Shown piece after piece: positions 60,451 to 64,000 of a stretch of DNA of 64,000 nt. This DNA is from Candidula unifasciata. Lineage: Eukaryota; Mollusca; Gastropoda; Stylommatophora; Geomitridae. Under the pieces are notes generated by a model. That model did no database searches. It had not been told where the DNA came from and was given only the letters and a program-made list of their open reading frames with translations. Each line of letters starts with the position of its first letter. Position 1 is the stretch's first letter. The stretch spans positions 331,163 through 395,162 of the forward strand of contig CAJHNH020007579.1 in the NCBI GenBank assembly GCA_905116865.2. The letters are read 5' to 3'. The position numbers and the translations under genes are program-made.

Positions 60451-61420
60451 AAAATATTGTCAGAAGGGGGATTTGAACCCACGTCTATGACCCTAGAATC
60501 GTCAGTGTAAAGTGCTCAGAAGTGAATAGGCCGAAACATTGCAGAAAGAGGGAGAGCACTTCTGACGGCCTGAAACATGTTGTGCTAACTCTCCCGCCGC
60601 GGTTCTTGCCCGCCGTGTTTCCCCGCTTGACGAACCCACCGGCATCTGTGACACGACCCCGCGACCCCGCTGAGACAGCCAGGTAGAAACTCTTTCACCT
60701 GATCCGCCCGCCTCACTGATCACCACACAGAACTAACTAACTGGACTGGTTGGTGGCGCGCGTTTTGTAACAAGAAATTATTTCCTAAACGAGGGATTAA
60801 GCAGTGCGTAGATTTCAGACCCTCTGACCTAGCCATTGGAATGTTGTCTGGTTGGTTTGTCAACCTCGTTATGGATTATCTGTGTCATTTTTAGGGTTAT
60901 CATATTTCTGAGGTAAGTTGCATTAGGTTATGTATGTCTATTAATGCTTCCATATAACTTCAAAACGTAACCATGGTGATTGAAGCTGGAATCAAATGGA
61001 CAGTCCACTAGAACAGACGTTGAATCCATATTTTGAAAGAGTGTTCTAACGAGGGGTCTAGAATATATTTTACTCTGACGGGCAGAGCTGCCAATACTTA
61101 GGTTTTCCCCCAAGATCTGAGATTTTGTTTGACGCTTTAGGTTCAGATTTTAAATCTTGATTTTTTTTAAAAATATATTTTTATATAAAAGTGGGTAAAT
61201 GTTTTGTTTCGTAACTATAAAATGTGTCCTTTTAATCAGGTTGCAACAGATACTGTTATCATGTCGACTCTTCTGAGGAAGGAGACGGAGCATGTGAGAA
61301 GATGTCCTGAGTGCACTAATATCAATTCTTGATTGATTCATTCATTCTTTCGTTCAAACGAAGCACACAAAAACTGTACGTTGGGATACCAAGGAAGGGC
61401 CATAACTTGGATGATAATAA
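60450..61420. other. No supported gene
   Basis: 60500-60750 is GC-richer than average, with a 74-codon minus ORF lacking any recognised domain. The remainder is AT-rich and unassigned. Confidence 0.4.
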
Positions 61421-61424
61421 TCTA

Positions 61425-61925
61425 AGTCCCGTCTTTTTTAGCCAGGGGCCGCAATATAGCCTGGCCATAAATATGGCCTAAAGGCTGAACGCGGTTTCTG
61501 GGACCTCTCCACGGTGATCCTCATCGACATGGTGGCACATTGTGTCATAGGGTGTTTATCGCTTGTGTGATGTCCTGGTAAAGTAGAAAGTCAGTCAGTC
61601 AACAGCTTGGATAGAGTTGCTTTAATGTGCAGGAAGAGACCTGAGATTTAGCCAGAAGTACAATAATATAGAGTCTAGAACATTGCCTGCTGGAGTGCAC
61701 TTTTCGTCCTTCTTAGGACGTTATTTTTTTGTTATTTGAAGCCCTACTCTGGCTTTTGCCAGGGGCCGCAATATAGGCAGGTCATCATTATGGCCAAATG
61801 TCTGAACGCGGTTTCTGGGACCTCTCCACGGTGATCCTCATCCGCATGGTGGCACTTTGTGTCATCGGGTGTTTATCGCTTGTGTGATGTCCTGGTGGGG
61901 TAAAAAATCCAATCCAATCCTGCTG
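61425..61925 (+). repeat. Two copies of repeat C
   Basis: Copies at 61425-61605 and 61700-61925 share GCCAGGGGCCGCAATATA, CTGAACGCGGTTTCTGGGAC, TCTCCACGGTGATCCTCATC and GTTTATCGCTTGTGTGATGT. The second starts further upstream with CCTTCTTAGGACGTTA. Confidence 0.8.
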
Positions 61926-61973
61926 GAGTGTCAGAAATATGAACTCCAAAGAAAAACCACTGACTATATCTTC

Positions 61974-62222
61974 TTCTTCTTCTTCTTCTTCTTCATTCTT
62001 TTACCTCAGTGAAGTGTCGGGGGGAGATGTAACATTCGTTGATGAGCACTGTCAATAGCACTATTATGACTGATGTTCATTTCTGTAAGGCTGTTCTTAA
62101 TGCCATCACTCCATATTTTCCGAGGTCTTCCACTCGCTCTATACCCGCTGTAACCTTTTAGTGTGGCTCGCTGTGGCGGATAGTACCAGGGCATTCTTGT
62201 TATGTGTCCAAACATCTTCATT
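61974..62222 (-). mobile_element. LINE D 3' end with GAA tail
   Basis: The minus strand encodes MKMFGHITRMPWYYPPQRAT and YRASGRPRKIWSDGIKNSL and ends near a stop followed by GAAGAAGAAGAAGAAG. It is a third LINE type with the same tail. Confidence 0.75.
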
Positions 62223-62441
62223 TGTTGTTCTTTGATGACCTATAAGACTGGCTTTTTTTCCTAGCATTCGTCTGATTTCGTGACTGACTATATGAATCTC
62301 CATAAATTACCTATAAGGGTGAAAACACTTGTTACACACATAACAGCCTAGAGACCTGCCTGGCAAGGTCAAACAATTTTTTACTTGAGTCCGTTCCGGA
62401 AGTCAAGTCCAACTTTTTAACTCAGTAACCCTTTTGTAACT

Positions 62442-62800
62442 ATGGAGATGCCGCGTCTGAGACTGTATGAGTGACCAGAAGAGATGAAATCAGTAATGAG
62501 GTCATACGAGATTAAGTCGGCACAGAACCGATTCTAAATTACATATAAAGACAGCAAATCAAATGGTTTGCCCACTTGGAGAGAATGCCTTCTGGTGCTA
62601 TACCATACAAAGCATATGCCAGAAGAGGAGAAGGACATAGATCAAAAGGTAGACCAAGAATAAATGGGAAGATAACATCAGAGAAACTCTACAGCATCAC
62701 AATGTGTTTATGGTTGAAGCAGCTAGAAGAGCAGGAAACAGGACCGTATAGCTCCCTCGACACCCGAAGTGGTAAAAGAGGACGTAAAGAAGAAGAAAAA
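62442..62800 (+). mobile_element. LINE A 3' end, third copy
   Basis: Matches LINE A from ~5874 (GAGATGCCGCGTCTGAGACT-like) through GGCACAGAACCGATTC, TGGTTTGCCCACTTGGAGAG and GTGGTAAAAGAGGACG to GAAGAAGAAAAAG. Confidence 0.8.
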
Positions 62801-62814
62801 GAACCTTTCGGTGT

Positions 62815-63455
62815 AAATTACTGAAATTTGCCATCCAACATGTTTGTGACAATACGCTCGGTGACTTCAGAAGGTCTTTCCTTAACCTACTTTTATTTCT
62901 TTGTATTTTGAAAGTATACAGGAAAATAGGGATTTGGATACATTCTTTATTTTAAGTAGGCGAAATGAACAAGCATTTAATTCTCCTGGGATGTTGGCGA
63001 TATCACACACTAAAACTTTTTCCCAGACGTTAAGTGTTAAGGTACAGAGATAAGACTGACCAAGCAGACTTACTGACTGGAGATTTGCACACCATCTGTT
63101 GGTGTCAGAAATGTTATCTCCTAGCCAGACTTTTAGGAGCAGCTAACTCCGGCTAATTGTGTTTAATTCCCCCTGAGGTTACCTAACTCGACGGCAGGTC
63201 CGACGGTCACTATTGACACAGTGAGCGGAAAGTGTTGGCAGAAGAATTGACACCGTCTGATTTTATTGTGAAGTAGACTGGAGGTGTGACTAGGCCTATT
63301 AGCTGGGACCAGCTTAATTGAACCAGGAGATCCTAGCGTGGGAATTCAAACTTGTTGTACAGTCACTGACTGACAGGGAATATACACCCACAGGGGAGGA
63401 GCTGTGATATCCCGTAATGAGAATGATTTTTAGGCGTAATGTAGGAGGAGCTTGA
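62815..63455. other. No supported gene
   Basis: AT-rich, then moderately GC-rich; no domain, RNA gene or clear repeat recognised. Confidence 0.4.
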
Positions 63456-63462
63456 TAAAAGT

Positions 63463-63577
63463 TATAAAGGGGTGAACTATAGGTCTGGTAAATGAGATCC
63501 TGTCGAGCACATGCCATCTGTTGGGCTTAACCTAAGCTTGAGACAGAACTTTTGGCATCGTGGTTTCATTTTTCCAG
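63463..63577 (+). promoter_or_regulatory. Possible TATA promoter and first exon
   Basis: TATAAAGG at 63463-63470. About 30 bp on, a transcript could start near 63495 and run to a good donor TTTTTCCAG|GTAAGA at 63577/63578. An ATG at 63511 would encode MPSVGLNLSLRQNFWHRGFI before the donor. The rest of any gene is outside the window. An LTR promoter is an alternative. Confidence 0.25.
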
Positions 63578-64000
63578 GTAAGATCGACATTAGGTTCATA
63601 TCTATATTTTATGATAGAGATCTGTCTTTTTGCTCAAGTGTGTCTTCATCACTTTGTAGTACTCCTAGGCGGACATTTCTTCATTCTCGTAGGGCACTGT
63701 CACATTGCTTTATTTCCTATTTGATAGTGTCATGAATGTTTTTCGTGCACACGTGTTTCAATGTTGTAAAACCTAAATGTTGTTGTTGCCATTGAAATTT
63801 AATGAACTATCATGTTTTTTTAAACCACAAGCGTGAAGATAACTTTGGCAATCTTTTCACGTGTGGTTAATGTGAATCTGTATTACATACAGCTAACACA
63901 CTGAAATGTGTTTAACTCTCGGGAGGCTAATGCGGAGATTGATCCCGGAGAGTAAATCCACGAGATTTGTTATTGATTCGCACCAGAACTATTGTTAGCA
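63578..64000. other. Right-edge sequence, no supported gene
   Basis: If the TATA/first-exon reading is right this is intron; nothing else recognised. Confidence 0.3.

Overview
The window is eukaryotic DNA: spliced coding exons with GT-AG introns sit in a background that is mostly repeats. The protein matches, the molluscan-looking LINE and RNase H fragments, tRNA-derived SINEs, many poly-C/poly-G tracts and an extreme load of minisatellites suggest a mollusc, probably a gastropod. That taxonomic call is inference.

I can support three genes. (1) The last two coding exons of ALG6, the ER dolichyl-P-glucose:Man9GlcNAc2-PP-dolichol glucosyltransferase, at 3983-4109 and 6473-6793 (+). The gene enters from the left; a 3.5-kb 40-bp minisatellite and an intronic LINE surround the exons. 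(2) A complete EB1/MAPRE microtubule plus-end-tracking protein gene, coding 17882-44142 (+). Every junction was resolved by phase and gives a 275-residue protein with calponin-homology (CH), linker, EB-homology (EBH) and C-terminal EEY parts. Exon 3 is present as two in-phase alternatives of identical length (107 nt; 3a 23552-23658, 3b 28102-28208). Both encode the same segment of the CH domain, so they look like a mutually exclusive exon pair; this is the main finding. (3) A two-exon, single-domain TIMP-like/NTR secreted inhibitor on the minus strand (54682-53115), with signal peptide and six mature cysteines but no Cys-3.

Layout: 1-7320 ALG6 3' end; 7.4-17.8 kb intergenic or EB1 upstream DNA with SINEs, LINE tails and a palindromic TIR element; 17.9-44.1 kb EB1, whose introns carry at least seven separate minisatellites (two ending at or near 3' splice sites), many SINE copies and hAT-like MITEs; 44.2-48.2 kb several more tandem arrays and a near-perfect palindromic MITE; 48.5-52.8 kb LINE and SINE fragments; 53-54.7 kb TIMP-like gene; 54.8-56.3 kb GAAA, GAA and GA microsatellites with split LINE pieces; 57.8-58.9 kb a 36-bp array; 59-64 kb TE fragments and a possible TATA promoter with a first exon at the right edge.

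The three genes are unrelated in function: ER N-glycosylation, microtubule dynamics and extracellular protease control. What links the region is repeat biology. Two recurrent short elements (SINE A, tRNA-like; SINE B, GAA-tailed) occur about 9 and 14 times. Several LINE 3' ends share the GAA tail of SINE B, and target-site duplications can be read directly for several insertions.
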